A stretch of DNA of 64,000 nt from Gammaproteobacteria bacterium. GTDB lineage: Bacteria > Pseudomonadota > Gammaproteobacteria > Pseudomonadales > Litorivicinaceae. Below the pieces are notes generated by a model. The model had not been told where the DNA came from, did not search any database, and saw only the letters and a list, made by a program, of their open reading frames with translations. Location of the stretch: NCBI GenBank assembly GCA_024640985.1, contig JAHEDY010000011.1:44678-108677 (forward strand), written 5' to 3'. The position numbers were made by a program, and so were the translations under genes. The number at the start of each line of letters is the position of its first letter. The first letter of the stretch is position 1. Below, piece after piece: positions 24,589 to 33,702 of the stretch.

Positions 24589-26514
24589 ATGGAACTTCAA
24601 AGCTTGATTTACCTGTTTGTCGGCGCCTCATTCGCGCTGTACATCGGGATCGCGATCTGGTCAAAAGCCGGATCAACCGCTGAATTTTACGTTGCGGGCG
24701 GTGGCGTCCATCCGGTTGCAAACGGGATGGCTACAGCTGCTGACTGGATGTCAGCGGCATCCTTCATCTCCCTAGCAGGCATCGTCTCCTTGCTTGGCCG
24801 TGATTCAGGTGCATACCTGATGGGCTGGACAGGCGGATATGTTCTGTTGGCAATGTTGTTGGCACCTTACCTGCGTAAGTTTGGTAAGTTTACGGTGCCT
24901 GACTTTGTGGGTGACCGTTATTACTCTGACGTTGCGCGTACCGTCGCGGTTGTGTGTGTGATCTTCGTATCATTCACCTATGTTGCCGGTCAGATGCGTG
25001 GTGTTGGTATCGTGTTCTCGCGTTTCCTTCAGGTTGACATCAACACAGGTGTTGTCATCGGTATGGGTATTGTCTTCGTTTACGCCGTTTTAGGTGGAAT
25101 GAAAGGGATTACCTACACGCAGGTGGCTCAGTATTGTGTTTTGATCGTCGCTTACACGATTCCTGCAATCTTCCTGTCTCTTCAGGTAACAGGTGACTTC
25201 CTGCCTCAGCTTGGATTCGGTGGAACCATCGAATTTGCGTTTGATAACGGAGTTCGCGAGATTCCTGCAGGAACCTATGTGTTGCACGCACTGGATCAGT
25301 CATTCAAGGATCTCGGATTCTCGATTGTTTATACTGAAGGTCGTGCGGGTGTTTGGAATACATTCCTTCTCACCGTTGCACTGATGTGCGGTACAGCTGG
25401 TCTTCCACACGTGATCGTTCGTTTCTTCACAGTACCTTCTGTGAAAGATGCACGGATCTCAGCGGGTTGGGCGTTGTTGTTCATCGCTTTGCTGTACACG
25501 GTGTGTCCAGCGGTTGGAGCGTTTGCTCGTTTAAACCTGATCAAGAACACTCAGAACATCGAGTACGCAACTTGGACGCAGGAATGTACTGCGGATCAGG
25601 CAGTGGCCTTGGCTGCGGCTCAAGACAACCCGGCAGTGGATGCTGCGCGTGTTGATTGTGCGGGTCAGTGGTTCAAAACATGGGAAGCCTCAGGCCTTCT
25701 CGCGTGGATGGACAAGAACGGCGACGGCAAGATTCAGATTGCAAACGGTGCAGCATTCAAGGGCAAGCCTTCATTTGATGGCGAGAACCGTGGTGCAAGC
25801 GGTGAGCGTCTGTTGAAGAACGAAGCAGTCCCAGCTCCAGCTGGTCAGGCCATTGAAAACGAAGTTTACTTTGACCGTGACATTATCGTACTGGCTAACC
25901 CAGAGATTGCATCTCTGCCAAACTGGGTCATCGCGTTGATCGCGGCCGGTGGTCTGGCGGCTGCGCTGTCAACTGCGGCGGGTCTGTTGTTGGTGATTTC
26001 ATCTTCGATCTCGCACGATCTTTTGGGTCGCGTGATGTTCAAAGATGCCGAAACTGACAAGTCAAAATTGAGTGACAGTCAGGAACTCATGGCTGCACGT
26101 GTTGCTGCTGCGGTTGCGATCGGTGTTGCCGGTTACCTAGGTATCAACCCTCCAGCCTTCGTGGCACAGGTCGTTGCATTCGCATTCGGTCTGGCGGCAG
26201 CGTCATTCTTCCCTGTCATCATCAACGGTGTCTTTGACAAGCGGATGAACAAGGAAGGTGCAATTGCTGGTATGGCTGTTGGTCTGACGTTCACATTCGT
26301 TTACATCGTGTTGAACGTGTTTGTGGATAAGTCAGGTACGTACACCATGTTCGATATTAAGGCGACTGGTATTGGTACGATTGGTATGGTTCTGCACTTC
26401 GTTGTGGCGTACTTCGTATCGCGTGCGACAGCAGCTCCTCCTCAGGACATTCAGGATATGGTTGAAAATATCCGGATTCCACGTGGTGCGGCTCCATCGA
26501 CGCATGCACATTAA
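24589..26514 (+). CDS. Sodium:solute symporter, VC_2705 subfamily
   Basis: A 641-residue SSS-family transporter, relative of acetate permease ActP. The core helices carry the conserved stretch GGGVHPVANGMATAADWMS and VPDFVGDRYYSD. Compared with the roughly 550-residue ActP it has an insertion of about 100 residues (around 320-440) outside the helices, with two cysteines (C333, C357) and an EF-hand-like DKNGDGKIQI (375-384). Genomic pairing with a CrbS-like kinase makes acetate or another short-chain carboxylate the likely substrate, but sequence alone does not prove it. A terminator follows. Confidence 0.92.
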   Translation: MELQSLIYLFVGASFALYIGIAIWSKAGSTAEFYVAGGGVHPVANGMATAADWMSAASFISLAGIVSLLGRDSGAYLMGWTGGYVLLAMLLAPYLRKFGKFTVPDFVGDRYYSDVARTVAVVCVIFVSFTYVAGQMRGVGIVFSRFLQVDINTGVVIGMGIVFVYAVLGGMKGITYTQVAQYCVLIVAYTIPAIFLSLQVTGDFLPQLGFGGTIEFAFDNGVREIPAGTYVLHALDQSFKDLGFSIVYTEGRAGVWNTFLLTVALMCGTAGLPHVIVRFFTVPSVKDARISAGWALLFIALLYTVCPAVGAFARLNLIKNTQNIEYATWTQECTADQAVALAAAQDNPAVDAARVDCAGQWFKTWEASGLLAWMDKNGDGKIQIANGAAFKGKPSFDGENRGASGERLLKNEAVPAPAGQAIENEVYFDRDIIVLANPEIASLPNWVIALIAAGGLAAALSTAAGLLLVISSSISHDLLGRVMFKDAETDKSKLSDSQELMAARVAAAVAIGVAGYLGINPPAFVAQVVAFAFGLAAASFFPVIINGVFDKRMNKEGAIAGMAVGLTFTFVYIVLNVFVDKSGTYTMFDIKATGIGTIGMVLHFVVAYFVSRATAAPPQDIQDMVENIRIPRGAAPSTHAH

Positions 26515-26544
26515 TGGTTGAGTGACTTCGGTCAAATCAACTGG

Positions 26545-26573
26545 AAAAAGGGCGCCTTAGGGCGCCCTTTTTT
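26545..26573 (+). terminator. Rho-independent terminator after the symporter gene
   Basis: AAAAAGGGCGCC-TTAG-GGCGCCC followed by six T residues. The 7-bp GC core is extended by A-T pairs. It should end the DUF4212-symporter message and limit read-through into the cNMP/CBS gene. Confidence 0.9.
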
Positions 26574-26608
26574 ATGTCAGGATGGGAGCTCTGGTAAAGG
26601 ATAAGACC

Positions 26609-28462
26609 ATGGTGAATGACGTATTAAATTCCGATATACCGCCCTTTGACTTGTTGAGTGAAGAGGAACTCGCCGTTTTAACGCAGAGTCTCTCAATTGT
26701 GTATTTCGATGCCGGTGAAGACATTATCCCAGCTGGAGGAAATCCAGAAGGCATCTATATCATCATCAAAGGACAGGTCGAAGAATATGACGAATCCATC
26801 GCAGGTGATCGCAATGCGCAGCGCGTTGCTCAATACTCTGAAGGCGATTTATTTGGATCCTTGGCTGTTCTGAAAGGGCGAGCGAAAGACAAGTATCAAG
26901 CATTCGAAGAATGTATTTGCCACATGGTGCCCGCCAAAACCTTTTTGGATTTGGTCCATGATAATCCTGAGTTCAGGCACTTCTTCCATAAAGGCTTAGC
27001 GACCATGGAGAAGCAACGCAGTCGAATGAGTGTGCCTCAGGGTGGCGATGATTTCAGTTTGGTCCGTATTCGCGATTCGGTGCTCCGAAAACCAGTCATT
27101 GTTGCTCCAGAAACGACAATTGCCGAAGCTGTCTCCCGAATGCGAATCGACCACATCGACAGCATCTTAGTCGACTGTGATACCTGTACCTCGAAGTACG
27201 GCTTGGTGACCGGTACAGACCTACTAGATGCCTTGGCATTGGGTGCGAAAACTCCGGATTGCCCAGTCGCAGAGGTTGCGACTCGAGACCTCATTACTTG
27301 TCAGGCCAATGACTTTTTATTCAACGCGTTGATCGTCATGACACGGAAACACATCAAGCGGGTCGTGATTACGGATCAAGGTCAGGTTGTGGGTGTCAGC
27401 GAGCTGACCGATATCTTGAGTTATCTCACCGGCCAAACTCATTTGATGGGTGTGCAAATTGAAAAAGCCAAAACCGTTGATGATCTCAAGCAAGCCTCAA
27501 AGGCATTAAATGCATTGATCCGAGCACTGAATGCGAAGGGCGTGAAGATTCGCTTTATGATGGAATTACTTGCAGCGTTGAACGGACGTTTGGTTGCTAA
27601 GTTATTTGAAACCACGATGCCCAAGCACGTTCTCGACAATACCGCTCTGACTGTCCTAGGCTCTGAGGGTCGTTGGGAGCAAATCGTCAAGACCGACCAA
27701 GATAATGCGCTCATTATTGCGGATGGATTCGATTGGGACGACAACGAGCGTACCCAGCTGTTGGATCAGTTCACCGAGGACTTAATCTCGATTGGTTTCC
27801 CTCGGTGTCCCGGTAACATCATGGTCAGTAACCCGGAATGGTCTCTTACGGTCTCTGGTTGGAAGCGTGTGATGAAGTCTTGGACCCAGGATATGTCAGA
27901 AGAAACGCAAATGAAGATGGCGATTTCATTAGATGGTCACTTTGTCGCTGGAAACAAAACGTTGTTCGAAGAGCTGTCATTGTGGGCCCATGAGAATCTT
28001 CGCGGTAATGATATTTTTCTCGCGCATTTTGCGCAGCCCGTAATGAATTTTGGGGTTCCGTTGACGCTCTTTGGTAACGTGAAAACAGATGCCCAGGGTC
28101 TGGATATCAAAAAGGGGGGTATTTTTCCATTGGTGCATGGAGTAAGGGCACTGGCGCTCAAATACCGTTGCCGTCAGACCAACACCTACCGACGAATCGA
28201 GGAGCTTGTGCAGAAGGGGGCGATTCATGAACATCTCGGGCGTAATCTAGAAAGCGCCTTGTCGTTGTTTATGCAATTACGCTTACAGACCCAGTTGGAG
28301 CAATTGGATGAGTCCGGGACAGATGATGGGTCTCTGGTCACTCATAATCGGATTTTGGTCAAGCCATTGAACCGACTGGACCGAGATTTGTTGCGTGAGG
28401 CGTTGCATGTCATCAAAGAGTTTAAGGAGTGGCTTTCACTTGAATTGCATATCCGGGGATAA
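26609..28462 (+). CDS. cNMP-binding/CBS/DUF294 nucleotidyltransferase-like protein
   Basis: A 617-residue soluble protein from the ATG at 26609, chosen for AAGGATA upstream; an ATG at 26582 lies close to the terminator and lacks such a site. Domains in order: cyclic-nucleotide-binding (about 15-125), a CBS pair (about 150-270), a putative nucleotidyltransferase DUF294 (about 300-440, with LGSEGRWEQIVKTDQDNAL giving the G-S and D-x-D pattern) and a helical DUF294 C-terminal domain. Such proteins sit beside acetate-type symporters and a DnaQ-like exonuclease in many proteobacteria; GlnD-like signalling has been suggested, but the function is unknown. Confidence 0.9.
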   Translation: MVNDVLNSDIPPFDLLSEEELAVLTQSLSIVYFDAGEDIIPAGGNPEGIYIIIKGQVEEYDESIAGDRNAQRVAQYSEGDLFGSLAVLKGRAKDKYQAFEECICHMVPAKTFLDLVHDNPEFRHFFHKGLATMEKQRSRMSVPQGGDDFSLVRIRDSVLRKPVIVAPETTIAEAVSRMRIDHIDSILVDCDTCTSKYGLVTGTDLLDALALGAKTPDCPVAEVATRDLITCQANDFLFNALIVMTRKHIKRVVITDQGQVVGVSELTDILSYLTGQTHLMGVQIEKAKTVDDLKQASKALNALIRALNAKGVKIRFMMELLAALNGRLVAKLFETTMPKHVLDNTALTVLGSEGRWEQIVKTDQDNALIIADGFDWDDNERTQLLDQFTEDLISIGFPRCPGNIMVSNPEWSLTVSGWKRVMKSWTQDMSEETQMKMAISLDGHFVAGNKTLFEELSLWAHENLRGNDIFLAHFAQPVMNFGVPLTLFGNVKTDAQGLDIKKGGIFPLVHGVRALALKYRCRQTNTYRRIEELVQKGAIHEHLGRNLESALSLFMQLRLQTQLEQLDESGTDDGSLVTHNRILVKPLNRLDRDLLREALHVIKEFKEWLSLELHIRG

Positions 28463-28465
28463 ACC

Positions 28466-29074
28466 ATGTTGACTCGAACCTTGATCCGTCTTGCGGATCG
28501 CTTCAAGAATCGCCACTCAGATTTTCAGCCCCTATTTGAGCCTTATACTGGATCTGAGGTTGTCTCACTCGACTGTGAAATGACTGGCCTTGATACGAAG
28601 AACGACCATATTGTCTCGATCGGTGCGGTCAAAATTGATGGCAATCAAGTCAAAACCGGCGAATCATTTGAGGCGATGATTGATCATCGGCAATGGCTTT
28701 CGGAAGAGTCGATTCGGATTCACCGAATTCGGAAGATGGATTTGGATGATGCGGTTTCTATCGAGACTGCGGTGATGGCGATGATCGAATTTATCGGGAA
28801 TCGGCCCATCCTCGGTTACAATCTGCGCTTTGACTTAAAGTTTCTCGACCGTTATACCAAACCGCTTCTGGGATTTTCGTTGCCTAACCAGATGATTGAA
28901 TTGTCCGATTTGTATCGAAAATCGGTCGTGAGTAAACGTCCAGATGCTGTTCCACATTTGGGTTTCGAAGAGATCTTGGATGATCTTGACGTCCCCATTT
29001 TTGGTCGGCATACGGCCTTGGGAGATGCGACAACAGTGGCGATGGCCTACATCAAATTAAAGCGAAGCCGATGA
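28466..29074 (+). CDS. DEDDh 3'-5' exonuclease (DnaQ-like)
   Basis: A 202-residue exonuclease of the DNA polymerase III epsilon superfamily. The catalytic acids are seen in [11 protein letters not shown] (ExoI), [13 protein letters not shown] (ExoII) and the [11 protein letters not shown] (ExoIII) motif with its histidine, so it is DEDDh and complete. There is no polymerase-binding C-terminal tail as in true DnaQ. It starts three bases after the DUF294 gene and overlaps ttcA by four, so the three are co-translated. The substrate is unknown; this is not the replicative proofreader. Confidence 0.9.
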   Translation: MLTRTLIRLADRFKNRHSDFQPLFEPYTGSEVVSLDCEMTGLDTKNDHIVSIGAVKIDGNQVKTGESFEAMIDHRQWLSEESIRIHRIRKMDLDDAVSIETAVMAMIEFIGNRPILGYNLRFDLKFLDRYTKPLLGFSLPNQMIELSDLYRKSVVSKRPDAVPHLGFEEILDDLDVPIFGRHTALGDATTVAMAYIKLKRSR

Positions 29075-30018
29075 CAAGAGCCCACGATCAACAGGCGTTC
29101 TCGCGCGCGAAACGTCAACAACGCTTACGGCGACTCACCGGTCAGGCGATTGGTGATTATCGCATGATCGAAGAGGGCGATAAGGTCATGGTGTGTTTGT
29201 CGGGCGGTAAGGACAGTTATGCGCTGCTAGACATGTTGATCTCCTTGCGGAAGTCAGCACCCGTGTCCTTTGAACTGATTGCAGTGAATCTCGATCAAAA
29301 GCAACCCGGTTTTCCAGAGCACGTCTTGCCCGACTATATGGCGACTCAAGATGTGCCCTTTTATGTCATTGAGCGTGATACCTATTCCACAGTCAAACGG
29401 GTTGTGCCGGAAGGTAAGACCACTTGCGCGCTCTGCTCGAGGCTTCGTCGCGGCACGCTTTATGGGTTTGCTGAGGCTAATGGGGTGACAAAAATTGCTT
29501 TAGGCCATCATCGGGACGACATCGTTGAAACACTGTTTTTAAATTTATTTTTTGGATCGAAACTGAAAACGATGCCCCCGAAACTGGTTTCTGATGATGG
29601 TCGGTATGTGGTGATTCGGCCGCTAGCGTATTGCAAAGAGTCGGATTTGGCTCAGTTTGCCGTGGATCAAGCATATCCCATCATTCCCTGTCATCTGTGC
29701 GGATCACAGCCGAATCTGAAGCGTGCCGAAATTAAAGCAATGATCGCGGATTGGGAAAAACGATACCCCGGCCGTGTTGATAATCTGGCTCGTGGTTTGC
29801 AGAACGTGGTGCCATCGCACTTATTGGATCCTGAGCTCTATCCGTTTGAGAGCCCGTCCCCTGACGAACTGTTGCAGTTTCGACGGGATCATCCGTTGGA
29901 TGATGCCTCCGATATTCAAGAGGCTCTGGCGGAAGGTGATTTGAACCCGTGGGTGAATCTTCCCGAAGACAGGAGTCAGATCATCCAGACCAGTGGTGCG
30001 ACTGTCCAAACCCCATAA
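29071..30018 (+). CDS. ttcA: tRNA 2-thiocytidine(32) synthetase
   Basis: Adds sulfur to C32 of certain tRNAs using ATP and a [4Fe-4S] cluster. It has 315 residues. The PP-loop is [13 protein letters not shown]; cluster cysteines are the CALC pair and one in PCHLCGSQ. The [18 protein letters not shown] stretch is highly conserved. ATG overlaps the exonuclease stop (ATGA). The final 43 bases overlap the end of a convergent membrane-protein gene. Confidence 0.96.
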   Translation: MTRAHDQQAFSRAKRQQRLRRLTGQAIGDYRMIEEGDKVMVCLSGGKDSYALLDMLISLRKSAPVSFELIAVNLDQKQPGFPEHVLPDYMATQDVPFYVIERDTYSTVKRVVPEGKTTCALCSRLRRGTLYGFAEANGVTKIALGHHRDDIVETLFLNLFFGSKLKTMPPKLVSDDGRYVVIRPLAYCKESDLAQFAVDQAYPIIPCHLCGSQPNLKRAEIKAMIADWEKRYPGRVDNLARGLQNVVPSHLLDPELYPFESPSPDELLQFRRDHPLDDASDIQEALAEGDLNPWVNLPEDRSQIIQTSGATVQTP

Positions 30019-30671
30019 AGCATCACCAGCGATCCTGACAGGCGTCGGAAGGTGATGCTTTTCAATGCAAAGCTTAAGTGTGCACTCAAATATCCAGCCC
30101 CCAGAATTGCCGGTAGCGTACCCAATCCGAAGAGAAACATTTGGGTTCCTGCTTGACCGGCGTGTGCAGTAGAGGCTGACCAGAGAAGAGCTGAATACAC
30201 AAGGCCACACGGCAGAAATCCCCAGGCGAGACCATATTTCAAGGCCTGATGCATTGAATTCGGAGTCGCCTTTGATCGGAGTTTTTGCACGATCGGTGTC
30301 ACCAGTCGATCACCAAGGCGCTCGAGTGTTTGAAGACCTCTCCACCAATCGCTGATCCAAAGTCCCATCAACACTAACATGAGGCCTGCGACGAGCCGAA
30401 AACCGATCGTGAAGACCTCATGATCTCCTCGAAGCCATCCACCGAGGTATCCAAAAGTGACTCCAAGAACTGTATAGGACAACACTCGCCCCAGCGAAGC
30501 GCTTGAGATGAGGCTCCAAAACCGAAGGCCTTGACGGTCCTTCTCTGGGATGGTCAGGCTAAATGCGGCTGTGATTCCTCCGCACATCACCAAGCAATGA
30601 GCAGAGCCAAAAAGGCCAATCAGAAAGGCAGCCCCAGCACCAATGGGGTCAGTACAGAGTTGGTTAATCAT
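29976..30671 (-). CDS. SafE/DsbD_2-like membrane protein linked to cco genes
   Basis: A 231-residue protein with about six membrane helices, from the ATG at 30671 that overlaps ccoS by eight bases. Motifs [12 protein letters not shown] and [15 protein letters not shown], with paired cysteines in membrane segments, mark the urease-accessory/DsbD_2-like branch often annotated as sulfite exporter TauE/SafE. Members lie next to ccoIS in many gammaproteobacteria, so a role in copper or thiol handling for cbb3 oxidase assembly is likely but unproven. An in-frame upstream start at 30731 would run deep into ccoS and is less likely. Confidence 0.85.
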   Translation of the reverse strand: MINQLCTDPIGAGAAFLIGLFGSAHCLVMCGGITAAFSLTIPEKDRQGLRFWSLISSASLGRVLSYTVLGVTFGYLGGWLRGDHEVFTIGFRLVAGLMLVLMGLWISDWWRGLQTLERLGDRLVTPIVQKLRSKATPNSMHQALKYGLAWGFLPCGLVYSALLWSASTAHAGQAGTQMFLFGLGTLPAILGAGYLSAHLSFALKSITFRRLSGSLVMLYGVWTVAPLVWMI

Positions 30672-30861
30672 GCTCGCGACGACGTTGACGTTCTTCTTCA
30701 ATCGCTCGCTGATGCAGCTCGTCGTCATCATCGAACAAAATGTCCGATCCAGATCGCTCGAGATCGTCGAATTGTTTACTTTTGACAGCCCAGTTAAACG
30801 CCCACAGTGCGATCGCGAGAAGGATGATGGAGAGCGGGATGAGGGCGTAGATGGCGTTCAT
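30664..30861 (-). CDS. ccoS: cbb3 oxidase maturation protein CcoS
   Basis: A 65-residue protein with one N-terminal membrane helix (IYALIPLSIILLAIALWAFNWAV) and a short charged tail, typical of CcoS, needed for cofactor insertion into cbb3 oxidase. The signature WAVKSKQFDDLERSGSDIL(F)DDD is well conserved in the family. The ATG at 30861 overlaps the ccoI stop (ATGA). The open frame extends further upstream but those residues lie within ccoI. Confidence 0.95.
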   Translation of the reverse strand: MNAIYALIPLSIILLAIALWAFNWAVKSKQFDDLERSGSDILFDDDDELHQRAIEEERQRRREHD

Positions 30862-33221
30862 GAAATACGATTCAGCCTTAATGCATTGGTGATCACAAAC
30901 AAACTTGACGCCGACATGCCGATCGCTGCAAGCCAAGGTGGCACCCAGCCACTCATCGCAAAGGGTACCGCGATCGCATTATAGACTAAAACCCAAAATA
31001 GACTTTGTCGGATGACTTGTGTGGTCTTTTGCGCGGTCTCTCTGAGCTTGAGGACACTTTTCAGTTCTGGGGAGAGCAAAATGGCGCCGGCAGACAGCCT
31101 GGTTAGGTCGGCGGCTTGAGCGAATGTGATGCTACCGTTAGCCGCTGCCAGAACCGGTGAGTCGTTCAATCCATCTCCAACCATCACGGTTGATTCGGGA
31201 GTGTTGCTTAAGTGATGGAGTTTATCTTCAGGACGACATTGGGCGAGCGCATGATCGATCTGTAACGATTGGGCAATCGCTTGGACGCGGTCTTCGCGAT
31301 CTCCGCTTAAGATCGTTAGACGGATGTTCATTGCCTGAAGAGCCTCGATGGTGTGTTTCGCGTCAGGCCGTAAGGCGTCATCCAATGCAACACTGATCAG
31401 TGCGCCTTCATCGGTTTCTAAGGTAATTTGTAATGCGTGCTCGAATTCGGGATTCATTTCCTCGCTGGTGGATTGTCTGGCCCGATACTGGATGCCATTG
31501 AGAACACCAGACACGCCTTGACCTGCAAGGTGCGTGATCTGTTGCAGCGGTATAGGGACGATATCCTCAAAGGCTTTGGCAATTGGGTGAACTGTTCCTT
31601 GTTCGAGTCCACTGAGGATTGAGAGCGCTCGATCCACGTCGGTGCGGCCGAGCTTTTTGACACCGAGTCGCTGGAATCGACCCTCTGTTAGTGTCCCGGT
31701 TTTATCAAAGAACCAGTCATTTGAACGGGCAAATGCCAACAAATGTGTTGGGTTTAAGAGAAGAATCCCCAATCGACGTAGACGTCTAATCGTCACGGTC
31801 CAAGCGGTTGGGATGGCCAGTGACAGCGCGCACGGACAGGTCACCACTAGGACAGACAGTGCATATTCAAACGCCTGTTCGGGATCAGTTGGCCACCAGA
31901 AGACGAAGGTGATGATCGACAGGGTCAGAACAGAGGCAATAAACCAGCGAATCAAGGGGTCAATCCATCGGGCTTCAGGAAGTTCGACGGTCTCGGCTTG
32001 ACGCGCCAGATGTTCGAGCCGTCCGAGAAAGGCATTTTTCCCAACTCTCAAGACTTTCGCTTCGATCACACTCGCTCCATTGATGGAGCCTGCTAGGATC
32101 TCAGCATGACGCTCGACGATGATTGGTTCGAATTCTCCCGTCAGTGCTTGCGTGTCCACCGAGGCGCGATCGGAAATCAGTGTGAGATCAACAGGCGTTT
32201 GTTGACCGGCTGCCAACTGGATGAGATCGCCGGGGTGTAACATCGAGACGGGTGTTTGTTCGAACTGACCATCGCCACAGGATTTGGCTAGCGTCATCGG
32301 CATCGGACGAGATTCGACCGGCGTATCCAGCACCTGATGTCTGGCTTTGAGTTCCAAAAAGCGGCCGGTCAGAAGAAATAGGGTGAACATCGCGACTGAG
32401 TCAAAATAGACTTCGCCCAGTTCAGAAATGGTCGCAATGATCGATGCGATCCATGCCAGCGAGAGTGCCAGTGCGACCGGGACATCCATACCTAAATTTC
32501 GATGACGGAGATTGCGCCAGGCTCCCACAAAAAAGGGTTGAGCCGCATAAAGCATGACTGGAATCGACATTAGTAATGAAGTCCAGCGCAAAAAGTGACG
32601 TTGGTCGGCATCAATGAATGAGGCCTCTCCCACATATAATGCGGTTGCTACCATCATCACTTGCATGGTGCCGAGGGCTGCGACACCAATGCGCTTGATC
32701 AGTTGCCGTCGTTCTTTTTTTCGTGCTTGAAAAGCAGACTCGTCGGTTAGGAGTGTCGCTGTATAGCCGAGACGGTCGATCTGTCCCAAGATGCTGGCTA
32801 AGCTTGCTAGACTGGGATTCCAACGAACAGTCAGTGTTTGCCGTCCAAGGTGTGCGTGACTCATGATCACCCCATCATTGGATTGAAGCACCCGCTCCAG
32901 CAGCCAGGTGCAGGCCGCGCATCGGATTTGCGGAATCGACAGTTCAATTTCTAAATTTCCATCATCGAGAGCGACGGTGTGCTGTTCTAAAAATTCTGGG
33001 TGATCAAACAGCGACCAGTGAGTCTGTTGTTCGGGTTTCGGTGCCTTCGTATCACGGTAGTGATAAAACGAACCCAGGCCTTGGGATTGAATCCAATCCA
33101 CAGCGCCGGCACAACCATGGCAGCACAGCGGTTGTTCTGTCTGATCAATAGTTCGCGTAATCATCTCGTCAACAGGGCAGGCCTCACCGCAGTGAAAACA
33201 CGATAGGTTTTCAGGGGGCAA
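30858..33221 (-). CDS. ccoI: Copper-translocating P-type ATPase CcoI
   Basis: P1B-type ATPase of 787 residues that exports copper for the cbb3 haem-copper centre. An N-terminal cysteine cluster (CFHCGEACP, CCHGCAG) is followed by an HMA domain with CAAC, eight membrane helices, the ion motif CPCALS, the phosphorylation site DKTGTLTEG and GDGLNDSPV. A TTG at 33221, overlapping ccoH by 11 bases, is taken as start because the next Met would lose part of the cysteine cluster. It is followed by ccoS with a four-base overlap. Confidence 0.95.
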   Translation of the reverse strand: MPPENLSCFHCGEACPVDEMITRTIDQTEQPLCCHGCAGAVDWIQSQGLGSFYHYRDTKAPKPEQQTHWSLFDHPEFLEQHTVALDDGNLEIELSIPQIRCAACTWLLERVLQSNDGVIMSHAHLGRQTLTVRWNPSLASLASILGQIDRLGYTATLLTDESAFQARKKERRQLIKRIGVAALGTMQVMMVATALYVGEASFIDADQRHFLRWTSLLMSIPVMLYAAQPFFVGAWRNLRHRNLGMDVPVALALSLAWIASIIATISELGEVYFDSVAMFTLFLLTGRFLELKARHQVLDTPVESRPMPMTLAKSCGDGQFEQTPVSMLHPGDLIQLAAGQQTPVDLTLISDRASVDTQALTGEFEPIIVERHAEILAGSINGASVIEAKVLRVGKNAFLGRLEHLARQAETVELPEARWIDPLIRWFIASVLTLSIITFVFWWPTDPEQAFEYALSVLVVTCPCALSLAIPTAWTVTIRRLRRLGILLLNPTHLLAFARSNDWFFDKTGTLTEGRFQRLGVKKLGRTDVDRALSILSGLEQGTVHPIAKAFEDIVPIPLQQITHLAGQGVSGVLNGIQYRARQSTSEEMNPEFEHALQITLETDEGALISVALDDALRPDAKHTIEALQAMNIRLTILSGDREDRVQAIAQSLQIDHALAQCRPEDKLHHLSNTPESTVMVGDGLNDSPVLAAANGSITFAQAADLTRLSAGAILLSPELKSVLKLRETAQKTTQVIRQSLFWVLVYNAIAVPFAMSGWVPPWLAAIGMSASSLFVITNALRLNRIS

Positions 33222-33702
33222 CGCGGAGTGGCTCTTGCAGTGGGAGGCGCACTCTGGCGGTGATACGCCATGAGTTATCCGGGGCGATCAATTCGAGATT
33301 TCGAGGACCGGGAGCCATCGAAGGGATGGATGCGGTGTAAAATCCAGGCCTGATGGCATCGAGTTGAAAGATGATGTCGTTACGTGCCCGCGTGGGATGC
33401 CGGAATGCTCCAGCGATGCTAGACACAGGCTCGGCTTGGCCAAAATCAATGGTGAATAACAAGTCTCCGGTGAGTTCATCCATGGTGAGCGAACCTGTAA
33501 TTCCAAGCTCTTGTGCTTTTTCATCCCGCTCTAAATTTTCGTTGTAGAGCACACCTTGCCGATAGTAGTCGTCGGTCACTAAGCCATCGTTGGTCTTAAT
33601 GGCGACTCCGAGCATGCTGAAACCAACGATGACCGATGCAGTAATCGGAACGAGAAAGAGCCATGGCCAGGGTTCTTTGTACCAGGGATTGGGTTTGTTC
33701 AT
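33211..33702 (-). CDS. ccoH: cbb3 oxidase assembly protein CcoH (FixH)
   Basis: A 163-residue protein with one N-terminal membrane helix (WPWLFLVPITASVIVGFSMLG region) and a periplasmic beta-rich domain. DDYYRQG after the helix and the late PGFYTA...NLELIAPDNSWRI pattern are typical of FixH. The ATG at 33702 overlaps the ccoG stop (ATGA); an ATG two codons earlier is possible. It stabilises early cbb3 assembly intermediates in studied species. Confidence 0.94.
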   Translation of the reverse strand: MNKPNPWYKEPWPWLFLVPITASVIVGFSMLGVAIKTNDGLVTDDYYRQGVLYNENLERDEKAQELGITGSLTMDELTGDLLFTIDFGQAEPVSSIAGAFRHPTRARNDIIFQLDAIRPGFYTASIPSMAPGPRNLELIAPDNSWRITARVRLPLQEPLRVAP

